Shown here piece by piece: positions 9,567 to 17,932 of a stretch of DNA of 64,000 nt (position 1 is its first letter; each line of letters opens with the position of its first letter). A program made the position numbers and the translations under genes. The notes below the pieces were generated by a model that did no database searches, was not told the origin of the DNA, and saw nothing but the letters and a program-made list of their open reading frames with translations. Location of the stretch: assembly GCF_051172195.1 (NCBI RefSeq), contig NZ_JBPJAQ010000001.1:4588001-4652000 (forward strand). The letters run 5' to 3'. Source of the DNA: Paludibaculum fermentans_A. Its GTDB lineage: Bacteria > Acidobacteriota > Terriglobia > Bryobacterales > Bryobacteraceae.

Positions 9567-10994
9567 ATGACACCGGCAGCCAATGCGGACACGCCATCGA
9601 GGCGTGAGTTCTTCCAACGCTCCCTGGCGGCCGGAGCCCTCGGCTTCCCCACCATCGTGCCGTCGCGTGTGTTCGGCGCCGCCGCGCCCAGCAACCTGAT
9701 CCAGGTGGCCCAGATCGGTTGCGGCCGCATCGCCCGCGGTTCGGAGTTTCCCGGCGTCTTCCGCCACTCCGATCTTGCCCGCTTCACCGCCGTCTGCGAC
9801 CTCGATACCGTCCGCCTGGAAGACGCGAAAAATCTCGTCGAATCCACCTATGGCCGCAAGATGGGCAAGGAGCAGTTCACCGGCGTCCGGACTTTCCGCG
9901 ACTATCGTGAAGTCCTCGCCGACAAGAGCATCGACGCCGTCTGCATCAGCACCCCCGACCACTGGCACGCTCAGCCCGCCATGGAAGCCGCCCTCGCCGG
10001 CAAGGACATCTATCTGCAGAAGCCCGCCTCCCTCACCATCGCCGAGGGCCGTCAGATGGCCGATGTCGTGAAGAAGTCCGGACGCATCTTCCAGCAGGGC
10101 AGCCAGCAGCGCTCGGAGTTCCAGTTCCGCTACGCCTGCGAGTTGATCCGCAACGGCCGCCTGGGCCGGATCACTGAAATCTATATCGGGTTACCGGAAG
10201 ACCCCGGCGGCGACGAAGAGAAAGAAATGCCCGTCCCCGGCAATCTCAACTACGAGATGTGGCTGGGCAGCACGCCCAGGGTCTACTACACTGAGCAGCG
10301 CGTGCATCCGCAGACGGCGGAGTCCAAAGGCCGCTACAACCGCCCTGGCTGGCTGCGCTGCGAACAGTTCGGCGCGGGCATGATCACCGGTTGGGGCGCC
10401 CATCACATCGATACGGCCCATGTCGCCATGGGTACTGAGCATTCCGGTCCCATCGAAGCTTCCGCCACAGCCGAATTCCCGAAAAAGGGACTTTGGGATG
10501 TCCACGGCCCCTATCATGTGCGGATGCAGTACGCCAATGGGGTCACCATGTACCTGAGCGAGAAGTATCCCACCGGCCTCAAGTTCGTCGGCGAGGACGG
10601 CTGGCTCTGGGTGACCCGCGGCAAGTATCAGCTCAGCGACTCCGCCGCCGGCAAACCACGCAGCACCGTACTGGATGCCAGCAACTTGAACATCCTGCGC
10701 AACGGCATCAAGGATAGCGAGCTCCACCTGCACGCCAGCCCCGGCAACGATCATCACCTCGATTGGCTGACGGCGATTAAGAATCGAACCCAGCCGGTCG
10801 CTCCGGTCGAAGACGGACACCGGTCGTGCTCTGCCTGCCTGGTCGCGCACGCCTCCATGAAACTAGGCCGCGCCGTGAAGTGGGATCCGGCCAAAGAGCA
10901 GTTTGGCGATGCCGAGGCGAACCGCATGCTGGCTCGCGAACAGCGTGCGCCTTACGGCACGGCCCATGTCCTGGCCCGAATGGCCAGGGGCTGA
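9567..10994 (+). CDS. Gfo/Idh/MocA family oxidoreductase, Tat-exported
   Basis: This 475-residue NAD(P)-dependent sugar-type dehydrogenase begins with a twin-arginine leader (SRREFFQRSLAAGALGFP), followed by the Rossmann motif VAQIGCGRIARG, the DHWHAQPAMEAALAGKDIYLQKP block that carries the family lysine, and a C-terminal alpha/beta domain with WGAHHIDTAH. The ATG at 9567 is preceded 7 bases upstream by GGAGG, so it was preferred over an upstream in-frame start at 9537. Related Tat-exported members are abundant in Acidobacteria, Planctomycetes and Bacteroidetes and act on glycosides or inositols; some are hydrolytic glycosidases. Substrate unknown. Confidence 0.92.
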   Translation: MTPAANADTPSRREFFQRSLAAGALGFPTIVPSRVFGAAAPSNLIQVAQIGCGRIARGSEFPGVFRHSDLARFTAVCDLDTVRLEDAKNLVESTYGRKMGKEQFTGVRTFRDYREVLADKSIDAVCISTPDHWHAQPAMEAALAGKDIYLQKPASLTIAEGRQMADVVKKSGRIFQQGSQQRSEFQFRYACELIRNGRLGRITEIYIGLPEDPGGDEEKEMPVPGNLNYEMWLGSTPRVYYTEQRVHPQTAESKGRYNRPGWLRCEQFGAGMITGWGAHHIDTAHVAMGTEHSGPIEASATAEFPKKGLWDVHGPYHVRMQYANGVTMYLSEKYPTGLKFVGEDGWLWVTRGKYQLSDSAAGKPRSTVLDASNLNILRNGIKDSELHLHASPGNDHHLDWLTAIKNRTQPVAPVEDGHRSCSACLVAHASMKLGRAVKWDPAKEQFGDAEANRMLAREQRAPYGTAHVLARMARG

Positions 10995-10997
10995 TCT

Positions 10998-12230
10998 CTA
11001 CCAGACGTGCGTCGCCACGACAGTCGGCCGCGCGGGCGTGCCCTTGTAGATGGTGGTGTGCAACAGGACCTGGATATTCTTCTTCGGCCAGTCCGCGGGC
11101 GACTTCTCCAGCGCCTGGTTCATCCGCCCGCTGTCCGTCAGGAATTCACCCGCCGCGCGAGTCCCATACTGCGTGATGCCGGCCGCCGAAACCAGCGTCT
11201 GCCCGGTAGCCGAGTCGAAGAGCCGCGACACGATCGCGTAGTCCTCAGGCGTCTTGCCGTCCGGAGCCAGGTTCTTCAGCGACCATGATTGCTTGTTGGT
11301 GGTGTCCAGGATCCGCCGCTGCCCCTGGTCCTGCTCAAAGATGAACCGCAGTTTGCCCGTCATCTCCAGCGTCCACAGGTTCGAAAATGCGCCAATCAGG
11401 ACGGCCGGAGAGCTGCGCAGATCGCTGAACGAGAGATCGTTGGCATAGCGCAGTTCCACCGTCTTGCCGCGCCCGGCGAACATGGTGGAAAGCAGTACGG
11501 CCGCGTGCGCATTCCCGATGCCCACAAACTGCTCTGTCACCGGAATGATGTCCCGGCCGTGCAGCACCGCCTCAGGCCCCAGCAAGACCGGTGAAGATCC
11601 GCGCTGGTGGTCCGGATTGGTCGCCTTATACGCTTCGTGAACGTCCTTCGACAGGAAGTACACCACCGGTTGCCCACAGTAGATCAACACTGGTTTGGTG
11701 GTGGTCATCACCGGGGCCCAGAACTGTTCCAGCACCCCGGTTGGCCGCAGCATCCGGGTTGCCCAGATGCCGCCCACAATCAGGCACAGCAACACCGCAA
11801 ACCCCAGCGCCATCGTACGGAATCTGCTCGCCTTGACCGGCAGGATTTCCGCCGGCGGCGCGGCGAAATGGAATTCCGCCCGGTATGAGCCGGATCGTAA
11901 ATCGATGCGTACCGCTCCGGAATCTGTACCTTCCTGGTAGTATTGCGCCAGCCTCTTTCTGATTTCGGTCGCCCGCACGCGCACAATCGGATCTTCGCCC
12001 GTGTCGTAATCCGGAGCACGTTCAAAGACCTCGATCCCGATGTTGCGCTCCTTCAGCTGGTCGTCCTTGCCGTGCATGCTGTGATCGACCACATAGCGCA
12101 GGAAGCGCTGCGATTGCTTGCTGTTCCGGAACGCCGGGCTGGACAGCAGCTGCTCCAGCGCCGCGCGGACCGCCGCCCGCTGCTCGTCGCTGAGCAGGAT
12201 GTCGTTTGTTTCCGGCGCGTTGGGGCGCAT
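10998..12230 (-). CDS. Acidobacterial membrane protein with N-terminal regulator-like domain
   Basis: The 410-residue protein has a cytoplasmic N-terminal domain (about 1-120) with FRNSKQSQRFLRYVVDH, LKERNIGIEVFERAPDYD and DPIVRVRATEIRKRLAQYY, a block repeated many times in Solibacter-type genomes in front of different effector domains. One transmembrane helix follows (about 138-158), then an extracytoplasmic domain of about 250 residues that I cannot assign (AVLLSTMFAGRGKTVELRY, FSDLRSSPAVLIGAFSN). The arrangement suggests a one-component sensor, with the N-terminal part possibly DNA- or partner-binding; this is inference. It faces away from the apbE operon, whose start is 154 bases off. Confidence 0.75.
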   Translation of the reverse strand: MRPNAPETNDILLSDEQRAAVRAALEQLLSSPAFRNSKQSQRFLRYVVDHSMHGKDDQLKERNIGIEVFERAPDYDTGEDPIVRVRATEIRKRLAQYYQEGTDSGAVRIDLRSGSYRAEFHFAAPPAEILPVKASRFRTMALGFAVLLCLIVGGIWATRMLRPTGVLEQFWAPVMTTTKPVLIYCGQPVVYFLSKDVHEAYKATNPDHQRGSSPVLLGPEAVLHGRDIIPVTEQFVGIGNAHAAVLLSTMFAGRGKTVELRYANDLSFSDLRSSPAVLIGAFSNLWTLEMTGKLRFIFEQDQGQRRILDTTNKQSWSLKNLAPDGKTPEDYAIVSRLFDSATGQTLVSAAGITQYGTRAAGEFLTDSGRMNQALEKSPADWPKKNIQVLLHTTIYKGTPARPTVVATHVW

Positions 12231-12383
12231 GGTAACGGTACTTTACCGTCCTTTTCTCTGCACAGAGCATATCGCAAATCCGCCGGGAATTCGGACTTTT
12301 TTCAGGGATTTGCAGGAGCCGATCCGTAGCGCACCTTTTCCGATTCCCTCACCGCGCCCAAACTTCGGTTGCTGGTGAACGCT

Positions 12384-13355
12384 ATGCTGCTTCGACATTC
12401 TGCCCGTACAAGTTTCCTGAATGTAGGGCGAAGGGCCATGGCCTGCGAGTTCTCGACCCTGTTCCCGGGGCATACCCGCCACGCCGTCGATGCAGGCTGC
12501 GCCGCGCTCGACGAGGTCGACCGGCTGGAGCAACTGCTCTCCATCTACCGCGAGGACAGTGAATTGTCCCGCCTGAACACGAGCCGCTCGTTTGAGCGCC
12601 AGACGCTGCCCGAGGTCTACCAGGTCATCCGCTTGGCCGCCGGGCTGTGGGCGGAAACCGAAGGTGGTTTCGACATGGCGGTCGCGCCCCTGGTTCGGCT
12701 TTGGGGCTTCTTCCAGGGCCCTCGCCGGGTTCCGTCCCACGCAGAGATCGACCTCGCGCTGGCGGAAAGTGGCAGCCGTCATCTCTACTTCCCCGACTCG
12801 CCGCACACCATCGGCTACCGGCGGCCGGGTGTCGAGATCAACCCCGGGGCAATGGGCAAGGGCTATGCCATCGACCGCGCGATCCGCCTGATGTGGAATC
12901 ACTTCGGCATCCGTTGCGCCCTGATGCAGGCGGGCCAGAGCAGCCTCTACGGGCTGGGTGCTCCTTCCGGTGAGCCGCGCGGTTGGGGTGTCGATATCGG
13001 CGATCCCCACGGGTCCAGCCGCGCCGTCGCCCGGGTCTACCTGCGGAACCGGGGCCTCGGGACCTCCGGAGCCGCCAATCAATACTTCGAAGTCGATGGC
13101 CGCCGCTACGGCCACATCCTCGACCCGCGGACCGGACGACCCGCCGAACAATTGGCCAGCGCTACGGCCATTGCGCGCAGTTCGGCCGAGGCCGATGCCT
13201 TGTCCACCGCCTTCTATGTGATGGGCACGGAATGGGTTAGGAAGTTCTGCGAGACACATCGCGAGATCGGCGCCGTGCTGGTGCCCTTGAAATCAGACAA
13301 GACCGCGGCTGGACCCATCGTCCTGGGCGCGGCGGAAGTGGAGGTAAGTGCATGA
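12384..13355 (+). CDS. apbE: FAD:protein FMN transferase (ApbE family)
   Basis: ApbE covalently attaches FMN to Thr/Ser of target flavoproteins and uses Mg2+. The 323-residue product has RRAMACEFSTLFPG near the N-terminus, INPGAMGKGYAIDRA (the usual GG-AKGYAVD block), TSGAANQYFEVDG, GHILDPRTGRPAEQ and the metal-site ADALSTAFYVMG. No lipobox is visible, unlike many periplasmic ApbE proteins. The start is uncertain; the ATG at 12384 is preferred, with GTG at 12375 as alternative. The stop overlaps the next start (ATGA), so this gene heads a translationally coupled operon with doxX-like and Gfo/Idh genes. Confidence 0.92.
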   Translation: MLLRHSARTSFLNVGRRAMACEFSTLFPGHTRHAVDAGCAALDEVDRLEQLLSIYREDSELSRLNTSRSFERQTLPEVYQVIRLAAGLWAETEGGFDMAVAPLVRLWGFFQGPRRVPSHAEIDLALAESGSRHLYFPDSPHTIGYRRPGVEINPGAMGKGYAIDRAIRLMWNHFGIRCALMQAGQSSLYGLGAPSGEPRGWGVDIGDPHGSSRAVARVYLRNRGLGTSGAANQYFEVDGRRYGHILDPRTGRPAEQLASATAIARSSAEADALSTAFYVMGTEWVRKFCETHREIGAVLVPLKSDKTAAGPIVLGAAEVEVSA

Positions 13356-14584
13356 ATAGATGGAGCAAATCGATGCTCGTTGCGCTGCGGATCGTGATCG
13401 GCTGGCACTTTCTGTATGAAGGCGTCTACAAGCTCGATTCCGACCGCGGAACGGCGCAGTATGCAGCCGCACGCTACCCGTTGCAGGCGGCGACGGGCCG
13501 TCTTCACAACGACTTGACGAAGAACCTGCCGTTGCCCGGGGTCTCGGCCAGGGTCGACGCCTGGAATGACGAGATCGTGAAGGTTTTCAAGGCCAGGCAG
13601 CCGCTCTCCGAGGACCAGAAGGCCAAACTGACCGATCTCGGCGACAAGATCAAATTGGCCGCCGCGGAAGGGGTCCAAGGTGCTGATTTGATGCAGTTTG
13701 ACTGGACGCTTGTACACGAGGAAGTCCTGAAGCTGGCAACGGAACAGGAGGGCGAACAGTTCTCGTCGCTCCCCTTCCTGCAGGCCTCGGCTGGACCGTT
13801 CCGGTCGCTCTTCCGCGGCTTGGTGCCTGACATGGATGGGCTCGAGCGCCTCACCGAGGTGGCCCTGAAACAGCGCATGGACGACAGGTATGGGGAAATC
13901 CTGCGTCATTTCTCCGAGGCCGGGAAACCGTTCACGGCCGACCAGCAGAAACGGCTGGCGGCGGTGCGCGACACCGTGAAAGCAGCCGCCGTGGAGACCG
14001 TGACTGCACCGTGGTTCCAGGTCCGCCTGGCTGACTACCGCCTGCTGCGGCAGCGCGTGGCCGCCGCGGAAACCAACGCTCCGTTCACCCGCGAGCGCCG
14101 GGATGCCGACCGCAAGAAGCTCGACGTCATCGCTGGAGAACTATTGAGTTACCTCAACGAGCCGCTGTCAGAAATGGCGGTTCAAACCCAAGGCATCGCC
14201 ACCGTGGATCAACTGGGCGCCGGGCCGCTGCCGCGTCCGGGTGACACCGCCGCCTGGGTCGACCGCGCCATCAAGACCAGCCTCACAGTGATCGGGATCC
14301 TGTTGATGCTCGGGCTGTTCACACCCATTGCGGCCTGCGCCGCCGCCGCGCAACTGGCCGTCTTTTACCTGGCCTCGCCACCCTGGCCGGGGCTGCCGGC
14401 GATGTCGGTCGCGGGCCATTACCTCTTTGTCGATCGGAATCTGATCGAGGCGTTTGCAGCGCTCGTCATCGCCACCACGGCGACAGGCCGCTGGGCTGGC
14501 CTCGATTTCTATCTGGCGCGCTGGTTTCGCGCCGTAAAAACCCAACATCCAGAAGCAGTTATGGTCACCAGGAGCCTGTCATGA
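13352..14584 (+). CDS. DoxX-family membrane protein with large inserted domain
   Basis: The N-terminus (SMLVALRIVIGWHFLYEGVYKL) and C-terminal third (TVIGILLMLGLFTPIAACAA, then HYLFVDRNLIEAFAALV) are typical of DoxX, a four-helix membrane protein associated with quinol or thiosulfate oxidation and redox stress. Typical DoxX proteins have roughly 130-170 residues; this one has 410, because about 240 residues of mostly charged, helical sequence lie between the first helix and the rest. The insert is probably extracytoplasmic. Start and stop overlap with apbE upstream and the Gfo/Idh gene downstream by 4 bases each, so the three proteins are made together. Redox partner unknown. Confidence 0.85.
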   Translation: MNRWSKSMLVALRIVIGWHFLYEGVYKLDSDRGTAQYAAARYPLQAATGRLHNDLTKNLPLPGVSARVDAWNDEIVKVFKARQPLSEDQKAKLTDLGDKIKLAAAEGVQGADLMQFDWTLVHEEVLKLATEQEGEQFSSLPFLQASAGPFRSLFRGLVPDMDGLERLTEVALKQRMDDRYGEILRHFSEAGKPFTADQQKRLAAVRDTVKAAAVETVTAPWFQVRLADYRLLRQRVAAAETNAPFTRERRDADRKKLDVIAGELLSYLNEPLSEMAVQTQGIATVDQLGAGPLPRPGDTAAWVDRAIKTSLTVIGILLMLGLFTPIAACAAAAQLAVFYLASPPWPGLPAMSVAGHYLFVDRNLIEAFAALVIATTATGRWAGLDFYLARWFRAVKTQHPEAVMVTRSLS

Positions 14585-16014
14585 TCCTCAATGAACAACA
14601 ACGCCAAGTGGGCAAGGACAACTTCGCCGACGCCCTGAAGATGACGCGCCGCGACCTGATTCCGGCGCTGGTGACGGTGCCTTCCGTCACGGCCTTCTAC
14701 TGGGGCTACAGCAGCTTGCGCGGCAACCCCGTGCGCGCCGCGCTCATCGGCGCCGGCGGCCAGGGCCGCTCCCACATCGATTCGATCAATCCTGACTACA
14801 TCAAACTGGTTGCCTTCTCAGACATCCGGCCCAGCATGCAGAAGAAAGCGCGTGTGTCGCTGGAAGGGAAGTTCGGCTCGGACGCACGCCACATCGAGTT
14901 GATCGAGGACTACCACAAACTCCTGGATCGCGACGACATCGAGATGGTCATCATCGCCCTGCCGCTGCACCTGCACGCTCCCTGCACGATCGAAGCCATG
15001 CAGAAGGGCAAGCACGTCCTGTGCGAGAAGCTGATGGCCAAGACCGTCACCGACTGCAAGCGGATGGGCCGCGCGGCCAAGCAGACCGGGCGCCTGCTCG
15101 CCATCGGCCACCAGCGTCACTACAGCTATCTCTATGCAAACGCACTGGAAGTGGCGAAGCAGAAGGACATCCTGGGGGACGTCCGGCATATCCGGGCGTT
15201 CTGGCACCGCAACCAGACTGGCGGCGGCAAGCCCGGAGCCGAAAAGGGCGACTTCGATACCTGGTTCGCCAAGGTCCCGGCCGAGGACAAGCAGGTGGAT
15301 TTCGCCCGATACGGCTACAAGAGCCTGGACGAACTCGTCCGCTGGCGCCTGCAGAAGCGGACCGGGGAAGGCCTGATGGCGGAACTCGGCAGCCATCAGT
15401 TGGACGCCTGCAGCATCCTGCTCAAAGCCGTGCTGAATGACAAGGATACCCACGGCGGCAAGACCATGGTCCATCCCAGGGCGGTCTCCGGCGTGGGTGT
15501 GAACTCCTACTTCAGCGACGGCCGCGAGGTGGAGGATCACATCTTCCTCACCTACGAGTACCCCGGCGATACCGTCGTCACCTACTCCAGCATTACGACC
15601 AACGAAGCCGATGGATACGGCGAGCAGGTGATGGGTTCGAAGGGCACCCTGGCCATCCTGTCTGAACGCGATGTGTATCTGCTGAAAGAGAAGTCGTTAC
15701 GGGACACCCGCATCTCCTGGGCGGAGCGCCGCATCAGCCAGCCGTCGGCGGTCTCCACCTCCACCGCGCAGTGGACTTCGGGCGGCGGGCTGCAGGACAC
15801 CCTCACCAGCCGCGGCTACCGCGAGGAGCAGGAGCACCTGGCCTGGCTCATCCGCCACCCGGGCGAGGGCCAGCCGCGCTGCGGAGCCGATGTCGGGCTC
15901 GCTGACGCCGTAGTGACCCTGGTTTCGAACATGTCAGCCAGGCAGCGCCGGCGCATCGAGTTCAAGCCCTCGTGGTTTGACCTGAACTCCGACGACGCGC
16001 CGGAGACGGCCTGA
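14581..16014 (+). CDS. Gfo/Idh/MocA family oxidoreductase
   Basis: This 477-residue dehydrogenase-like protein carries MTRRDLIPALVTVPS at residues 21-35, a twin-arginine-type leader set back by a 20-residue extension, then RAALIGAGGQGRSHI (Rossmann), LPLHLHAPCTIEAMQKGKH and CEKLMAKTVTDCKRMG with the conserved Lys, and GEGLMAELGSHQLDACS. The start overlaps the doxX-like stop (ATGA). Its coupling to ApbE and DoxX suggests a redox role at the cell envelope rather than plain sugar catabolism, which is inference. The gene ends 5 bases before the convergent ankyrin gene stop. Confidence 0.9.
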   Translation: MILNEQQRQVGKDNFADALKMTRRDLIPALVTVPSVTAFYWGYSSLRGNPVRAALIGAGGQGRSHIDSINPDYIKLVAFSDIRPSMQKKARVSLEGKFGSDARHIELIEDYHKLLDRDDIEMVIIALPLHLHAPCTIEAMQKGKHVLCEKLMAKTVTDCKRMGRAAKQTGRLLAIGHQRHYSYLYANALEVAKQKDILGDVRHIRAFWHRNQTGGGKPGAEKGDFDTWFAKVPAEDKQVDFARYGYKSLDELVRWRLQKRTGEGLMAELGSHQLDACSILLKAVLNDKDTHGGKTMVHPRAVSGVGVNSYFSDGREVEDHIFLTYEYPGDTVVTYSSITTNEADGYGEQVMGSKGTLAILSERDVYLLKEKSLRDTRISWAERRISQPSAVSTSTAQWTSGGGLQDTLTSRGYREEQEHLAWLIRHPGEGQPRCGADVGLADAVVTLVSNMSARQRRRIEFKPSWFDLNSDDAPETA

Positions 16015-16019
16015 GCAAA

Positions 16020-17753
16020 CTACTTCCGGGCCAACGGCTTGAGCAGATCGGCGGTCTCACTGGAGAAGCCGGAGATGCCGCCGGTATGACGCAAGGGCGT
16101 GAATCCAAACTTATCCACATGATTCGGATTCGCGCCCAGCTCCAGCAATACTTTGACGCTATCGTTGCGGTGCGAAAGCGCTGCCCAGGAGAGGTTCGTC
16201 ATCTTGTCGTCATCGGTCTCGTCGACGCTCACGCCATTCTTAATCAGGTATCGAACCAGATCATGCTGCCCCAGGGCCACGGCAACACCAAGTGGCGTCA
16301 TGGCAGCCAGGCCCGTGAGCATGGAGAACTGTTTTGGATCCGCGCCGTGAGCGATCAACTCCTCGGCCATGCCGACGTCGCCCGTATAGGCAACCCGCAT
16401 CAGGGGCGTCATCCTGAACTTCACATTCGCCCTGGTTTTGGGGCTGGCGCCTTTCGCGATCAGGGCTTTGAGCACGGGCCGGTTGCCCTTGACCAGCGAG
16501 GCGACAAGCAGCGCGTCAAAGCCCGTTTTGGACTGGGCGTTGACGTTGGCGCCGCGGTCGAGCAGCAGCCGCACTTTCGCCTCGTCGTCGACGGCCATCA
16601 TGAGCAGCGAAGTGCCCTCCGGTGTGGCCGCGTTGACGTCGAGCCCCTTGTCGAGCAAGGCGGCCAACTCGGTGGCGGAGCCGAACAGCGCCGTCTTCAT
16701 CCAGGGCTGCTCTCCGCGAGGAGTCGCGCTGGTGACAGGCGCCGCAACGCTTGGACTGGCAGCGGCCGGCAGCATCTCGGCCAGCGCCATGACCGCCCAA
16801 CTGGTGGCGGCACAGGAGAGGTACTGGTCGTGACCGCCCGGGAATCCGCTCTCGAAGTAAGGCGGACTGACCTGCGCCGGCGTGTGGAGGCGCGTTCTGA
16901 CGAGCCAGGCTCCATCGGGCCGCTGGTTCTTCACCAGCCAGGCAACTCCATTCTCGATTTCGGCTTGGCCGGCACTGACATGGCCCGCCTGGCGGAGGGC
17001 GGTAATCGCTTGAGCGGTCGAATAGGCGTCGCTTGCCAGGCCTGGAACCTGCGGCCATCCGCCATCACTGTTGTGGCGGGCGAGCAACTCCTGGGCGGCT
17101 GCTTTGCGGTCGGCTTCCGGGGCGCCGGCCCACTTCAGGCCGAGCAGCCGGAAGGTGGAGGCCTCGGTGTCAGCCGGCTTCGTGCCGTTCAGCCACAGGC
17201 GCGCCTTTGCCAGCGTGGCTTCGCGCTGCCTGCTCAACTCCTCCGGCAGGTAGTAAGCCACGGCGGCGGCCGCCAGGCTTGTCGATGTGAACACGCTTTG
17301 GCTGTGCGGCGGACGGTTGTCGAAATTGGACCAGTGACCATCCTCCAATTGAAGGTTGGCGAGGCGTCGCGCATAGATCGCCAGCGTGAGACTCGGAGCC
17401 ACGCCCGACGCCTGGGCGCCCCATAGGAAGTAGCCCTCACTCAGCGCCGGATCGATGAGCCGGCGATCCTCCACCGCCGCGTCAATGGACGACAGAAACT
17501 CAAGAGTGCTACTGGCGACCGCCTGGGCCGCTTTCTCATCGACGGCCAACCCGTGCGCCCGAGCCGTCTCCAACGCGACAGCCGGCATCGTCTGGTGGTG
17601 GCAGGAGTAGCACGCGACCTTCCAGTTCGAACCTACTTTCTGAATCAAGGCGATCGATCGCTGGGCGGCCGCCCGGAACTGTTGCTGGGATGGGGCCGCA
17701 CAGAACGTAGGCGCCGAAAGACAAAGCGTGGCACAGGCCAGGAACCGGATCAT
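16020..17753 (-). CDS. Exported CXXCH / prenyltransferase-like / ankyrin repeat protein
   Basis: The 577-residue product starts with a signal peptide (MIRFLACATLCLSAPTFCAA). A c-type haem-like motif CYSCHH sits at residues 48-53. Residues about 55-330 are alpha/alpha-barrel repeats of the squalene-cyclase/prenyltransferase type (NLQLEDGHWSNFDNRPPHSQ, HNSDGGWPQV, NQRPDGAWLV). The last 225 residues are ankyrin repeats (GADPKQFSMLTGLAAMTPLG, LLELGANPNHVDKFGFTPL). Related multi-domain proteins occur in Acidobacteria and Planctomycetes, function unknown. The ATG at 17753 has GGAGGAG 11 bases upstream and a good promoter; the frame stays open to 17903 but has no support there. Confidence 0.82.
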   Translation of the reverse strand: MIRFLACATLCLSAPTFCAAPSQQQFRAAAQRSIALIQKVGSNWKVACYSCHHQTMPAVALETARAHGLAVDEKAAQAVASSTLEFLSSIDAAVEDRRLIDPALSEGYFLWGAQASGVAPSLTLAIYARRLANLQLEDGHWSNFDNRPPHSQSVFTSTSLAAAAVAYYLPEELSRQREATLAKARLWLNGTKPADTEASTFRLLGLKWAGAPEADRKAAAQELLARHNSDGGWPQVPGLASDAYSTAQAITALRQAGHVSAGQAEIENGVAWLVKNQRPDGAWLVRTRLHTPAQVSPPYFESGFPGGHDQYLSCAATSWAVMALAEMLPAAASPSVAAPVTSATPRGEQPWMKTALFGSATELAALLDKGLDVNAATPEGTSLLMMAVDDEAKVRLLLDRGANVNAQSKTGFDALLVASLVKGNRPVLKALIAKGASPKTRANVKFRMTPLMRVAYTGDVGMAEELIAHGADPKQFSMLTGLAAMTPLGVAVALGQHDLVRYLIKNGVSVDETDDDKMTNLSWAALSHRNDSVKVLLELGANPNHVDKFGFTPLRHTGGISGFSSETADLLKPLARK

Positions 17754-17784
17754 CGTCTGCTCTCCTCCGCACTCGGACCCGACT

Positions 17785-17813
17785 AGTATCAGTACAGAAT
17801 TGTACAGAGTCAA
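17785..17813 (-). promoter_or_regulatory. Sigma-70-type promoter with embedded direct repeat
   Basis: On the minus strand TTGACT (17813-17808) and GATACT (17790-17785) are separated by exactly 17 bases, matching 5 and 4 of 6 consensus positions. The predicted start of transcription is near 17778, about 25 bases before the ATG at 17753, leaving room for the GGAGGAG ribosome-binding site. The spacer holds two tandem 10-mers (AGTACAGAAT, TGTACAGAGT; 17791-17810), the second with the palindrome TGTACA. One helical turn apart, they could be a repressor site. Confidence 0.6.
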
Positions 17814-17932
17814 TCGAAAGTTAGGGGGTATCCCGCGGCCTTGGTTGCGTCGCGGACAAGCGATCCTGCACCATCTGAGTGTGGGTTGGCGAGACCCCGC
17901 CATTTGCGCATCGCATGTTGAACCTCTCCGTC

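Noticed and set aside
12231..12383. Minus-strand gene overlapping apbE from about 13259
   Set aside because: The long frame is antisense to apbE; only the ApbE motifs on the plus strand are recognisable.
16086..17426. A 446-codon open frame on the plus strand
   Set aside because: Antisense to the ankyrin protein gene; ankyrin repeats on the other strand explain its periodic openness.
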